DNA of 64,000 nt from Pseudomonas sp. ANT_H12B (GCF_008369325.1 NZ_VOBI01000008.1:204535-268534); one strand, 5' to 3'; positions 24,581 through 33,056 are shown, numbered from the stretch's first letter. Program-made: numbers and translations. The notes: generated from the letters alone by a model not told the origin.

Positions 24581-24665
24581 TTTGCGTGTTTTCCGTTTCC
24601 GAGAGCTGGCGAGGGGACTCCGTCATCCTCATATAAATCATGATCTTGCTGATTCTTTGCCGAGT

Positions 24666-24681
24666 TGGCCCTGTGCTTGCA
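24666..24681 (+). promoter_or_regulatory. Sigma-54 promoter of catabolic operon 1
   Basis: TGGCCCT-N4-TTGCA with GG at 24667-24668 and GC at 24679-24680, separated by the required ten bases. Consensus is TGGCACG-N4-TTGCW. The expected transcript start is about 24692. Confidence 0.7.
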
Positions 24682-24701
24682 ATTGGTACAGAAACAACTA
24701 A

Positions 24702-24731
24702 GCCCTGGCAGTCCGCACTCCCTGCCAGGGC
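24702..24731 (+). promoter_or_regulatory. Leader stem-loop of operon 1
   Basis: Perfect 10-bp inverted repeat GCCCTGGCAG / CTGCCAGGGC with a ten-base loop, within the predicted 5' UTR and just ahead of the AAGGAGG at 24738-24744. It lacks a T run, so RNA stabilisation or translational control is more likely than termination. Confidence 0.5.
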
Positions 24732-24749
24732 CTTCTTAAGGAGGCACGT

Positions 24750-25499
24750 GTGGATCAGCGTATCAAGGTCATCATTCCCATCCCCATGGACCAGGCGAGC
24801 GCCGCTAATCGGGCGTCGCAGTTACCGGTCAAGTTCATTCTTCCCGGTTTTCATCCCGAGTTTGTCCCCGTTGTCAAAGGCGCCTCGCTGGGGGACAGCG
24901 CTTACGATGTGCTGCTCATGGATTTCTCCGTGGTCCAGGCCGGCCTCCGTGCTCAGGATGAAGGTTACAGCGCGGTCTGCATTGATACGGTGAGCGATTC
25001 CGGTCTGGCCGCGCTGCGTTCGCGATTGGACATTCCGGTGGTGGCCCCCGGAATGGCGGCCTTCCATACCGCCTGTATGCTGGGCAAGAAGTTCAGCATC
25101 ATCACCATGTGGGACGAATGGTTCCCCTTGTACGAGAAGACGTTGACCGAATATCAGCTCTGGCCGCGAGTGGCGTCGTTGCGCTCGATCAAGACCCCGC
25201 CCGACCTCAGGGAGTTGCTCGAAGGCAAGGAGGAGGTGGTATTCGCCAAGCTCGAAGCCGAGGCAAGACGGGCGATGGAGGAGGACGGGGCCGATGTGAT
25301 TGTGCTCGGTTCGACCACCATGCATCAGTCCCACGCCTACCTGGCCGAGCGCCTGCCGATTCCGGTGATCAACCCCGGGCTGGTTGCCTACAAGCTGTGT
25401 GAATTGATGCTGACACTGGGGCTCAAGCAGAGCCGCAAGGCTTATCCGGCCCCTCAGTGCCTGAATGACGCTGCCTATCACGGTTTCGCCGGCCAATAA
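24750..25499 (+). CDS. Asp/Glu/hydantoin racemase-fold protein lacking both usual cysteines
   Basis: 249 residues, first gene of the catabolic island. Two-lobe racemase fold: IKVIIPIPMDQASAAN at the start, YSAVCIDTVSDSGLAALRSRLDIPVVAPG (first active-site loop) and ADVIVLGSTTMHQSHAYLAERLPIPVINPG (second loop). Hydantoin racemases and maleate isomerases carry a Cys in each loop; here the aligned positions appear to be Thr80 (with Cys77 nearby) and Ser188. So a normal two-base racemisation is doubtful. The start is a GTG at 24750 after AAGGAGG. It is close to NicE-like and hydantoin racemase families, consistent with work on a dicarboxylate or a hydantoin-type substrate. Confidence 0.8.
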   Translation: MDQRIKVIIPIPMDQASAANRASQLPVKFILPGFHPEFVPVVKGASLGDSAYDVLLMDFSVVQAGLRAQDEGYSAVCIDTVSDSGLAALRSRLDIPVVAPGMAAFHTACMLGKKFSIITMWDEWFPLYEKTLTEYQLWPRVASLRSIKTPPDLRELLEGKEEVVFAKLEAEARRAMEEDGADVIVLGSTTMHQSHAYLAERLPIPVINPGLVAYKLCELMLTLGLKQSRKAYPAPQCLNDAAYHGFAGQ

Positions 25500-25522
25500 C
25501 GACAATAAGGAGAACAACCACC

Positions 25523-25912
25523 ATGAGTCATCTTTCCCGCGAGCAACTGATCGATCTGGCGACCCGGCAGTACTTCGCCAATGTAGACAACAAGAATATG
25601 CAGGCCGTATTGGACTGCTGCCATGAAGACGTGGCGTTCACCATCCAGACCGATAACCTCACGCACAGCGGCCATGGCGGCGTGCGCAAGATGTTCGACA
25701 ATCTGTTTAACAATTTCGAGGAAATCTGGCACGGAGATTTTGAAGTCGCTGCAGATGTTGAAGCACAGACGGTCTGCGCACGTTTCAACGTGTACCTCAA
25801 AGACCCGCAGGGTAATGAAACCCGTCTGCGCAACTGCAACTTCTGGTATGTCGAGGACGGCCGGTTCCGCCGCGTCTTCGTCTTCATGAGTGGCGAAAAC
25901 GTGCTGCGCTGA
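25523..25912 (+). CDS. SnoaL/NTF2-like protein
   Basis: 129 residues, compact alpha+beta cone fold. The start is MSHLSREQLIDLATRQYFANVDNKNMQAVLDCCHEDVAFTIQTDN, followed by HSGHGGVRKMFDNLFNNF and a strand-rich end (RLRNCNFWYVEDGRFRRVFVFMS). Such proteins act as small isomerases, hydrolases or accessory subunits. In this operon it may help in an isomerisation or dehydration step. It follows the racemase-like gene by 23 bases, with AAGGAG upstream of the ATG. Confidence 0.8.
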   Translation: MSHLSREQLIDLATRQYFANVDNKNMQAVLDCCHEDVAFTIQTDNLTHSGHGGVRKMFDNLFNNFEEIWHGDFEVAADVEAQTVCARFNVYLKDPQGNETRLRNCNFWYVEDGRFRRVFVFMSGENVLR

Positions 25913-26056
25913 TCCATTGCGTGCATCTCCCGGGGCATCGCCGTGGATGGCCCGGGAAACCCTCGGCATTCGCTTGAGGGCCGCACTCGGCGCGATCAAG
26001 TGTCTGTCCGCCTCGACGGGCAACTCTCACTAGAACAAGAACAAAGGATGAGTAAA

Positions 26057-28174
26057 ATGACCCAGCCCACTACGCCGGGGGAGCTTCGCTATCCCGCGCT
26101 TTTTACTCCGTTGAAGATCGGCAATATCACCGTGCGCAACCGGTTGATGCAAACCGCCCACGCCAAGGGTTTTGCTTCGGCCGATGGCCTGACTAATGAT
26201 CGTGACATCCATTACCAGGCCGAACGGGCCAAGGGTGGTATCGGCCTGATTGTCACCGGTGCACGCCATGTACACCCCAATTCCACCGGGCCCAATCGGT
26301 CCCTGGCACGCGGTAACCGTGACGAAATAATCGAGCGCGATGCCGAGATGGTAAAGGCGGTGCATGCGTTCGGTGGGCGGATCATCGCCCAGTTGATCCA
26401 CTTCGGCCCGCAGGGACGCAGCGGCGCACTGGACGACTATCGCGTGCTCTGGGGGCCTTCGACGATGAAGTCGCCGGCCTACAATGAATGGGCCAGAGAA
26501 ATGACCAAGGCACAAATGGACGAGGTGTCCGAGCACTTCGCCCTGACCGCGCTCAACTCCAGGGCGGCCGGGTTCGATGGCGTCGAATTGCACTATTCCC
26601 ATGGCTACCTGCATCAGCAATTCCTTTCCTTTGTCTACAACAAACGCACTGACGAGTACGGCGGTAGCCTCGACAATATTGTGCGTTTCCCCCTGGAGAC
26701 CCTGGCGCGGGTGCGCGAGGCCGTCGGGCCTGACTTCGTGGTAGGCATCCGGATTTCCCTGGACGAGTGCACGGTGGACGGCATGCATGCCGATACCGCC
26801 ATCGAGATGACTCTCCGGTTGGTGGCGTCGGGTCTGGTGGATTATGTCAGTGCTACGGCGGGCACTTATGCGGCCCACGCGGATCAGATCCCGCCGGGCG
26901 ACTACCCGGAGAACTGGCTGGTGGAGGATGGGGCGCGCCTGCGGGCGGCGCTGCGCGAAATCAGCGATATCCCGGTATTTATCGTGGGCCATATCGTCGA
27001 CCCGGCCAAAGCCGAGGCAATGGTTGCGAGCGGTGCCACCGATATGGTGGCGATGACTCGCACGCAAATCGCCGATCCCGAGTTCTGCAACAAGTTGCGT
27101 GAAGGTCGCGAGGACGAGATCAACCACTGTATCCGCTGCAATCAGGCCTGCATCGCCCGGTTGATGGCCGGCAATGCGATTTCCTGTGTGGTCAACCCGG
27201 CGGCCGGGCGTGAGCAGCGCTTCGGGCTGCACACCCTACAGCAAGCCACTACGGCGCAACGCTGGCTGGTGGTGGGTGGCGGCCCGGCGGGGATGAAAGC
27301 TGCACTGACCCTGCGCCAACGCGGCCACGTGGTCACCCTACTGGAGAAGGCAGAGCGCTTGGGCGGCTTGCTGAACCTTGCGGCCCGGCTGCCGCGTCGG
27401 GAGAAGTTCGGCTTTATACCGCGCGACCTGGAGCGACAGCTGCGTAAGGCCGGGGTCGAGATACGCCTGAACTGTGCAATGAGCGCTGATGAGGTGCTGG
27501 CATTCGGGGCCGATGGGGTGATTCTGGCGACGGGTTCGACCCCACTGAAAACAGCGTTTACCTCGACTCGCCCGGCTGTCGATCGGGTCCCGGGAACCGA
27601 GCAGGAGAATGTGCTCAGCGTGGTCGAGGTGCTTGAAAATCCGGCGCGGGTCGGTAAGCGAGTCGTGCTATTCGATGAAGACGGCGGCCGCTATGCGCTG
27701 GGGACGGCCGAGTACCTGCTCGACCGTGGGCATCAGGTGCACCTGGTCAGTCGCTTTATCGCGCTGTCGCCGAACCTAGCGTTGACCCTGGATCTGCCGG
27801 TGAGTTATCGCCATGTGTTCGCCAAGGGGCTGGCTTATACCCTCAACAGTTGGGTACGCGGCATCAGCGGCAAGCAGGCGCAGTTACTGAACCTGTTCAC
27901 CGATCAGGACAGTGATTGCCTGACAGCCGACACCTTCATCATCGCTGCCGGCCACAGCCCGGACGATGCGCTGTACCGGGCCTTGCAGGGTCGTATCGCG
28001 AATCTGCACTGCATCGGCGACGCGTTTTTACCGCGCCCTCTGCAGGACACCCTTTATGAAGGCATGCTGGCTGGTCGCGAGCTGTTGGACGATCCCGCAC
28101 GTTTCATCGAGCAGGGTGAGTTGGAAGGCTTTGGTGCCGATTGGCGCAACGCCATGGGCGCACCTGCACACTGA
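26057..28174 (+). CDS. Fe-S flavoprotein of the Old Yellow Enzyme / 2,4-dienoyl-CoA reductase type (copy 1)
   Basis: 705 residues. The N-terminal TIM barrel binds FMN (LFTPLKIGNITVRNRLMQTAHAKGF at the start; GFDGVELHYSHGYLHQQFLS in the middle). A [4Fe-4S] cluster motif C-x2-C-x3-C-x11-C lies at about residues 358-377, and an FAD/NAD(P) domain starts at about residue 400 (VVGGGPAGMKAALTLRQRGH). Relatives include dienoyl-CoA reductase, trimethylamine dehydrogenase, N-methylproline demethylase and bilirubin reductase; they reduce C=C bonds or remove N-methyl groups. The ATG at 26057 has AAAGG at a fitting distance; an ATG at 26048 lies directly on that site and is less likely. It is followed by a paralogue (28244). 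Confidence 0.85.
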   Translation: MTQPTTPGELRYPALFTPLKIGNITVRNRLMQTAHAKGFASADGLTNDRDIHYQAERAKGGIGLIVTGARHVHPNSTGPNRSLARGNRDEIIERDAEMVKAVHAFGGRIIAQLIHFGPQGRSGALDDYRVLWGPSTMKSPAYNEWAREMTKAQMDEVSEHFALTALNSRAAGFDGVELHYSHGYLHQQFLSFVYNKRTDEYGGSLDNIVRFPLETLARVREAVGPDFVVGIRISLDECTVDGMHADTAIEMTLRLVASGLVDYVSATAGTYAAHADQIPPGDYPENWLVEDGARLRAALREISDIPVFIVGHIVDPAKAEAMVASGATDMVAMTRTQIADPEFCNKLREGREDEINHCIRCNQACIARLMAGNAISCVVNPAAGREQRFGLHTLQQATTAQRWLVVGGGPAGMKAALTLRQRGHVVTLLEKAERLGGLLNLAARLPRREKFGFIPRDLERQLRKAGVEIRLNCAMSADEVLAFGADGVILATGSTPLKTAFTSTRPAVDRVPGTEQENVLSVVEVLENPARVGKRVVLFDEDGGRYALGTAEYLLDRGHQVHLVSRFIALSPNLALTLDLPVSYRHVFAKGLAYTLNSWVRGISGKQAQLLNLFTDQDSDCLTADTFIIAAGHSPDDALYRALQGRIANLHCIGDAFLPRPLQDTLYEGMLAGRELLDDPARFIEQGELEGFGADWRNAMGAPAH

Positions 28175-28243
28175 CCCGGCGCCAGGCGCTTTCGATGAAT
28201 GACCCGGCAGGCGGACAGTTGCCGCCTGCCCAGGAGAACAGCA

Positions 28244-30322
28244 ATGACTGTCGAACGTTATCCGCATCTGTTTGAACCCTTGCGCCTGCGCGGGATTACG
28301 CTGCGCAATCGCATCATGCAATCGGCCCATGCCATGGCTTTCAATTCGCCCGAGGGGCTGACCAATAACCGCGATATTTACTATCACGCCGCGCGTGCCA
28401 AGGGTGGCATCGGCTTGATGGTCACCGGCAACCGGCTCATCCATCCAACGTCCAATACCTTCTGCCGCGGTTTTTCCTACGGCTACCGCGAAGAAATGGT
28501 CGAGCGTGATCTCGCGTTGACCGAGGCGGTGCATGGCTTTGGCGCCCACATTTTTGCCCAGCTCAACCACTTCGGGGTAATGGGCGAAACCCATGCGATG
28601 GATGACTACCGAGTCCTCTGGTCGGCCTCCAACATCAAGTCACCGGTGTTCGGTGAGATGGCCAAAGCCATGGAACGCGCCGATATGGACGAAATCGTCG
28701 AAGGCTGGGTGCGGTCGGCGCAGTATTCGCAACAGGCCGGCTTCGATGGCATCGAGGTGCATCTGGCGCACAGCTACCTGCTGCACCAGTTTATTTCGCC
28801 GCTGTTCAACAAGCGCGAGGACGAATACGGCGGCAGCTACGAGAATCGCATGCGCTTTGCGCTGGAAGTGATCAAGGCTGTGCGCGAGGCGGTAGGGCCG
28901 GACTTTGTGGTCGGTATCCGCCTGTCGATGGACGAAATGGTGCCCGGCGGCATGGAGATCGTCGACTGGATCAAGGTCGCCCAGACGGTCGAGGCGACTG
29001 GCCACATCGACTACATCATGGCCACCGCCGGCGTGTACCAGTCGGCTACCTACATCATGCCGCCCTATGATGTGCCCAACGGTTGGCTGGTCGACCCGAT
29101 CGCCCGTCTCAAGCGGGCGGTGAGTCTGCCGGTGTTCTGCGTCTCCGGCATCGGCAGCGCCGCCGAAGCCGAGAAGATCCTTGCTCGTGGCGATGCCGAC
29201 ATGGTGGCCATGACTCGCGCGCAGATCGCCGACCCGGACTTTGCGCGCAAGATCGCCGAAGGGCGCGAGGATGAGATCTACCACTGCCTGCGTTGCAATC
29301 AGGGTTGTGTCTCGCGGCTGTTCCAGGGAACGTCCATGACCTGTCAGATCAACCCGGCGACCGGCCGTGAAGAGGTATTCGGCCCGCAAACCCTGGAGCT
29401 GGCGCCGGTGGCGAAACACTGGGTGGTGATTGGGGGTGGGCCGGCCGGCATGAAAGCTGCCGAAGGCCTGGCCAAGCGAGGGCATCGGGTGACGCTGCTG
29501 GAGAAGGGTGCCGAGCTGGGAGGGCAGGTCAACCATATCGTGCGCTTGCCACGCCGTGACTCCTTTGCCTGGATCACTGAGGATCTCAAGGTGCATATGG
29601 CCAAGGCCGGTGTGCAGATTTGCCTGAACAGCGAGGCGACCGTCGAAACGATCAAGGCCTTGCAGCCGGACGGGGTGATCGTTGCGACGGGTTCCCTGCC
29701 GGACCGCAGCGGTTACTCCGATATCAACCCCTTGGTCGAACGTGTCCCGGGCCTGGATGCCGATCATGTGTTCACCGCGCTCGATGTGTTGGCCGCCCCG
29801 GAGCGAATCGGCCACCGCGTGCTGGTGCTGGACGAGGAGGGCAATCGCTACTCGGCAGGGATCACCGAGCTATTGGTGGAGAAGGGACATCAGGTGCATG
29901 TGGTGACACGTTGGAACGCGTTGTTCCATCGGCTGGCGACCACGCTGGATCAGCCCTTGGTGTACGCCAATCTGTTCAGTCGCGGCCTGACCTACACCTT
30001 GAATGCATGGGTCAGCCAGGTCAGAGGCTCGTCGGTTGACCTGTTCAACCTGTACAGCGCCGAGGAAGAAACCTTGGAACACTTCGACAGTATCGTGCTG
30101 GCGGTTCGGCATTTGCCCCAGGATGCGCTCTACCATGCGCTGAATGCCGAGCTGGCCAATGTCCATCGTGTCGGTGACTGCGTCGTGCCTCGCAAGACCG
30201 ACCATGCCATCTTCGAGGGCTTCCTCGCCGGCCGGGAAATCTTCGACAACTGGAAACGCTATATCGAGCCCGGTGCCATCGAGCAATTCGACGGGCCGAT
30301 TAACCATCATCATTTTCTCTGA
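28244..30322 (+). CDS. Fe-S flavoprotein of the Old Yellow Enzyme / 2,4-dienoyl-CoA reductase type (copy 2)
   Basis: 692 residues with the same three parts as copy 1: FMN barrel (LFEPLRLRGITLRNRIMQSAHAM), [4Fe-4S] motif CLRCNQGCVSRL with a fourth Cys eleven residues later, and FAD/NAD domain (VVIGGGPAGMKAAEGLAKRGH). The active-site loop reads HLAHSYLLHQFISP against HYSHGYLHQQF in copy 1, so a Gly-to-Ser change follows the catalytic-region His. This suggests different substrates. The start at 28244 has CAGGAG upstream. It is the last gene of operon 1, with a terminator at 30346-30373. Confidence 0.85.
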   Translation: MTVERYPHLFEPLRLRGITLRNRIMQSAHAMAFNSPEGLTNNRDIYYHAARAKGGIGLMVTGNRLIHPTSNTFCRGFSYGYREEMVERDLALTEAVHGFGAHIFAQLNHFGVMGETHAMDDYRVLWSASNIKSPVFGEMAKAMERADMDEIVEGWVRSAQYSQQAGFDGIEVHLAHSYLLHQFISPLFNKREDEYGGSYENRMRFALEVIKAVREAVGPDFVVGIRLSMDEMVPGGMEIVDWIKVAQTVEATGHIDYIMATAGVYQSATYIMPPYDVPNGWLVDPIARLKRAVSLPVFCVSGIGSAAEAEKILARGDADMVAMTRAQIADPDFARKIAEGREDEIYHCLRCNQGCVSRLFQGTSMTCQINPATGREEVFGPQTLELAPVAKHWVVIGGGPAGMKAAEGLAKRGHRVTLLEKGAELGGQVNHIVRLPRRDSFAWITEDLKVHMAKAGVQICLNSEATVETIKALQPDGVIVATGSLPDRSGYSDINPLVERVPGLDADHVFTALDVLAAPERIGHRVLVLDEEGNRYSAGITELLVEKGHQVHVVTRWNALFHRLATTLDQPLVYANLFSRGLTYTLNAWVSQVRGSSVDLFNLYSAEEETLEHFDSIVLAVRHLPQDALYHALNAELANVHRVGDCVVPRKTDHAIFEGFLAGREIFDNWKRYIEPGAIEQFDGPINHHHFL

Positions 30323-30345
30323 CACGGTCTCCTGAGCGTTGAGTG

Positions 30346-30373
30346 ACCGGTACTTCGTGTACCGGTTTTTTTT
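30346..30373 (+). terminator. Rho-independent terminator of operon 1
   Basis: Perfect 8-bp stem ACCGGTAC / GTACCGGT with a five-base loop, followed by eight T. Confidence 0.92.
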
Positions 30374-30410
30374 GCCCGTCCGGAAATCATTCTCGTAGGT
30401 GAGCGGTCCA

Positions 30411-30710
30411 GTTTTTTTGGACCACTCTGTAGGAGTTTTTAAGCCGCCTGTTGTTCAAAGAGCGCAGGCGGCAGGTTGTTCGAGGCAGAGTGGCAACGAC
30501 GATGGTTGTAATGCGACACAAAATCGATCACATCTTTTTCCGCCTCGAAATGATTTTGATAGCCGTTTTCCGGCATCCAGTCATGCTTTAACGTTCTGAA
30601 ATAGCGCTCGACCAAGCGAATGGCTTCCGCTTTTTTCTTCAGCGCTAACAACCGGATATCCCATGATGTTTCCTTAGGTCGATGCTCCTACATCATGGTC
30701 CAAAAACATT
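30411..30710 (-). mobile_element. Internally deleted IS3-family element
   Basis: About 300 bp bounded by inverted ends: 30411-30435 and the reverse complement of 30684-30710 share TTTTTGGACCA, then TGTAGGAG. Inside is only the OrfB tail on the minus strand (VERYFRTLKHDWMPENGYQNHFEAEKDVIDFV ... PPALFEQQAA, within 30439-30630), while OrfA and the catalytic core are gone. It is a non-autonomous derivative sitting between the two sigma-54 operons. Confidence 0.75.
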
Positions 30711-30768
30711 GAGCCACAACAAGGCAGCTCCGGGGAGGTGTGGTTCATCCGGCGTCCGGTCCATGCAG

Positions 30769-30787
30769 ATTGAAATGACGATTTCAG
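30769..30787. promoter_or_regulatory. Candidate enhancer site of operon 2 (ATTGAA-N8-TTCAG)
   Basis: Same spaced motif as 24562-24580; here the palindrome is longer (TGAAAT-N4-ATTTCA). The centre is about 105 bp upstream of the -24 element. Confidence 0.5.
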
Positions 30788-30881
30788 GCTGCAATGAAAT
30801 TGTCTGAAGAGTACGGCAGAAAGTTCGTGATCGAATATAAAACTCTTTATTAAACAAGGTCTTGAATGACTATTTCGGAGT

Positions 30882-30897
30882 TGGCAAGGCACTTGCA
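30882..30897 (+). promoter_or_regulatory. Sigma-54 promoter of catabolic operon 2
   Basis: TGGCAAG-N4-TTGCA with GG at 30883-30884 and GC at 30895-30896, correct spacing and only one change from the core consensus. The transcript start is expected near 30908. Confidence 0.8.
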
Positions 30898-30901
30898 ATA
30901 C

Positions 30902-30937
30902 CTCTTGTACAGGCACTTCCAATAATAAGTACAAGAG
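30902..30937. promoter_or_regulatory. Palindrome across the start of operon 2
   Basis: CTCTTGTAC (30902-30910) is the exact inverse of GTACAAGAG (30929-30937). Because the predicted +1 (about 30908) lies inside the left arm, a protein-binding operator fits better than an RNA hairpin. Confidence 0.5.
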
Positions 30938-30944
30938 AACGATC

Positions 30945-32144
30945 ATGAGCAAACCACTGGAAGGGATTCGCGTCCTTGATCTGACCCATATGCTGTCCGG
31001 CCCCTATGCCGGCATGCTCCTTGCCGATCTCGGCGCGGAGACTATCAAGGTCGAGCCCCTCACGGGGGAAGGTACTCGTGCTCTGCTGGCGAAGGACCCG
31101 AAGCATTCGTTCAAGGGGATGGGAGCCTACTTCCTCACACTCAACCGCAACAAGCAGAGTGTCTGCATTGACCTTAAAAGCGAGCAGGGCCTGGCCGTGT
31201 TTCATGACCTGGTGCGCGAGGCCGACGTGGTGCTGGACAACTTCAGTGCGGGCGTCCCGCAGAAGCTGAAAATCGACTACCCACATCTCAAACTGATCAA
31301 TCCGCTGATCATCACCTGTTCGGTATCCGGATTTGGCCAGGACGGTCCCAATTATCTGCGCCCGGCGTTCGACCAGGTGGTGCAGGGTATCGGTGGCGGC
31401 ATGTCGATTACCGGCGACAACGCCGACACGCCGACGCGAGCGGGTATCCCGATCGGGGACCTGGGCGGCGGCATGTTCGCCGTGATGGGTGTGCTCGCGG
31501 CACTACAGGCGCGCCACAGTAAGGGTCATGGGCAGCATGTCGACATCAGCATGCTCGACTGCCAGATCAGCATGCTCAATTATATGGCAACCATGCACCT
31601 GCTCAGTGGCGAGAATCCGGAGCCCCTGGGCAATGGCCATTTTGTGCATGTGCCGTACAACACGTATCGCACCGCCGACGGCTTCATCATCATCACGGTG
31701 ATCTTCGACAGTTTCTGGGACAACCTGGTCGGCCTGCTGGGCGTCGATGAACTGATGGACCCGAAGTACAAGGCTCAACCGGCGCGTCTGGCTGACAAGA
31801 AGTTGATCGACGGCCTGCTCGACAAAGTGCTCGCCACCCGCGATACCGCCCACTGGGTTGAGCAACTGTCCGCCGTGCGTGTGCCCTGTGCGCCGGTCAA
31901 TCGCTTCAGCGAGGCGCTGGCCGACCCTCAAGTCCGCCACCGCAAGATGGTGGTGCAGATACCGCATCCTCAGGGAGGCACCGTCGAGGCGCCTGGCAAC
32001 CCGATCAAATTGTCCGCCGATAACGAAGACAGCTACAGCGCACCGCCCTTGCTGGGTGAACACACCGACACCGTGCTCACGCGCGTGCTGGGTTACGACC
32101 CCGCGCGTATTGCCGAGCTGAAGCACCAGCGGATTGTGGGGTGA
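30945..32144 (+). CDS. Class III CoA-transferase (CaiB/BaiF, formyl-CoA transferase family)
   Basis: 399 residues, cytoplasmic, an interlocked dimer in known relatives. It moves CoA between carboxylates. PLEGIRVLDLTHMLSGPYAGMLLADLGAETIKVEP is the family's N-terminal signature; HVDISMLDCQISML contains the Asp that aligns with the catalytic Asp of formyl-CoA transferase. Glycine-rich GGGMSITGDN and IGDLGGGMFAVMGVLAALQAR follow. As first gene of operon 2 and directly before an HMG-CoA-lyase-type gene, it probably activates a hydroxy-dicarboxylic acid such as a malate derivative. Its start is near the sigma-54 promoter (30882). Confidence 0.87.
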   Translation: MSKPLEGIRVLDLTHMLSGPYAGMLLADLGAETIKVEPLTGEGTRALLAKDPKHSFKGMGAYFLTLNRNKQSVCIDLKSEQGLAVFHDLVREADVVLDNFSAGVPQKLKIDYPHLKLINPLIITCSVSGFGQDGPNYLRPAFDQVVQGIGGGMSITGDNADTPTRAGIPIGDLGGGMFAVMGVLAALQARHSKGHGQHVDISMLDCQISMLNYMATMHLLSGENPEPLGNGHFVHVPYNTYRTADGFIIITVIFDSFWDNLVGLLGVDELMDPKYKAQPARLADKKLIDGLLDKVLATRDTAHWVEQLSAVRVPCAPVNRFSEALADPQVRHRKMVVQIPHPQGGTVEAPGNPIKLSADNEDSYSAPPLLGEHTDTVLTRVLGYDPARIAELKHQRIVG

Positions 32145-32147
32145 GGC

Positions 32148-33056
32148 ATGAGCGACTTTGTCATTGTCAATGAAGTGGGGCCGCGCGACGGGCTGCAAAG
32201 CCAGGGTCGGATCCTGAGCATCGAGGAGCGCCTGTTGATGATCGATGCGCTGCTGGACGCGGGTATCTGTAGCATCGAAGCCGGCAGTTTCGTTTCGCCC
32301 AGGGCGGTGCCCCAGATGGCAGGGACTGCCGAGCTGTTCAGTCGGTTGCCGCTCGACAGAGCGGCCACCTACTCGGCGCTGGTGCCCAACCTGCGGGGTT
32401 ACGAACGGGCACGCGAAGCCGGTGTTCAGTCGGTGGCCGTGGTGTTGTCGGCCACTGAGACCATGAACCAGCGCAACATCAATATGAGCCTTGAACAGGC
32501 CACCGCGGTCTGCGCGGAGCTGATGCAGCGCGCATGCCAGGATGGCGTCCAGGCACGCGCCTATATCGCCGTGGCCTTCGAGTGTCCCTTCGAGGGCCCG
32601 ATCTCGCCCGCCGTGGTCGAGTACCTGAGCCAGAGCATGTTCGAGGCCGGTGCGGATAAGGTCATCATTGCCGACACCATCGGTGCGGCCAACCCGCGCG
32701 CTGTCGGCCAGGCCCTGGAGCGACTGGATCCGGCCTGTAGGGCTCGACAGATCTCCTGTCACTTCCACGACACCCGTGGCATGGCGCTGGCTAACGTGCT
32801 CAAGGCGCTGGATTGCGGGGTACGTGAGTTCGACAGCTCCATCGGTGGCCTGGGCGGCTGCCCGTTCTCACCCGGTGCGACCGGCAACCTGGCCACTGAA
32901 GACTTGGTGCTGATGCTTGATTCCATGGGCTGGCGGACCGGTATCGAGCCACTGGCACTGGTCGAGGCCGTGCAGCGAGTGCAGGCACTGACCGGCGGTA
33001 CGCTCGGCGGTCATTCCTTCCGCTGGCTCGAACGCCAGGGAGGGGCTCATGTTTAG
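32148..33056 (+). CDS. HMG-CoA-lyase-type enzyme (DRE-TIM metallolyase)
   Basis: 302 residues. It cleaves 3-hydroxy-acyl-CoA compounds in retro-Claisen fashion. NEVGPRDGLQSQ (residues 8-19) is the DRE-TIM metal motif of HMG-CoA lyases; SISCHFHDTRGMALAN-type HxH is present as SCHFHDTRG, and GGLGGCPFSPGATGN holds the flexible-loop catalytic cysteine of the lyase. It starts three bases after the CoA-transferase stop. The pairing suggests that the transferase product, for example a citramalyl- or methylmalyl-CoA, is cut to an acyl-CoA and a 2-oxo acid. Real HMG-CoA lyase activity in leucine breakdown is the alternative. Confidence 0.85.
   Translation: MSDFVIVNEVGPRDGLQSQGRILSIEERLLMIDALLDAGICSIEAGSFVSPRAVPQMAGTAELFSRLPLDRAATYSALVPNLRGYERAREAGVQSVAVVLSATETMNQRNINMSLEQATAVCAELMQRACQDGVQARAYIAVAFECPFEGPISPAVVEYLSQSMFEAGADKVIIADTIGAANPRAVGQALERLDPACRARQISCHFHDTRGMALANVLKALDCGVREFDSSIGGLGGCPFSPGATGNLATEDLVLMLDSMGWRTGIEPLALVEAVQRVQALTGGTLGGHSFRWLERQGGAHV

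Noticed and set aside
24390..24641. Minus-strand open frame upstream of the AraC gene
   Set aside because: It overlaps the enhancer candidate and the spacer; no start signal and no homology recognised.
26030..27232. Minus-strand open frame of 400 codons
   Set aside because: Shadow of the first Fe-S flavoprotein gene; no domain and biased composition.
31503..32768. Minus-strand open frame of 421 codons
   Set aside because: Antisense to the CoA-transferase and lyase genes; no recognisable protein.
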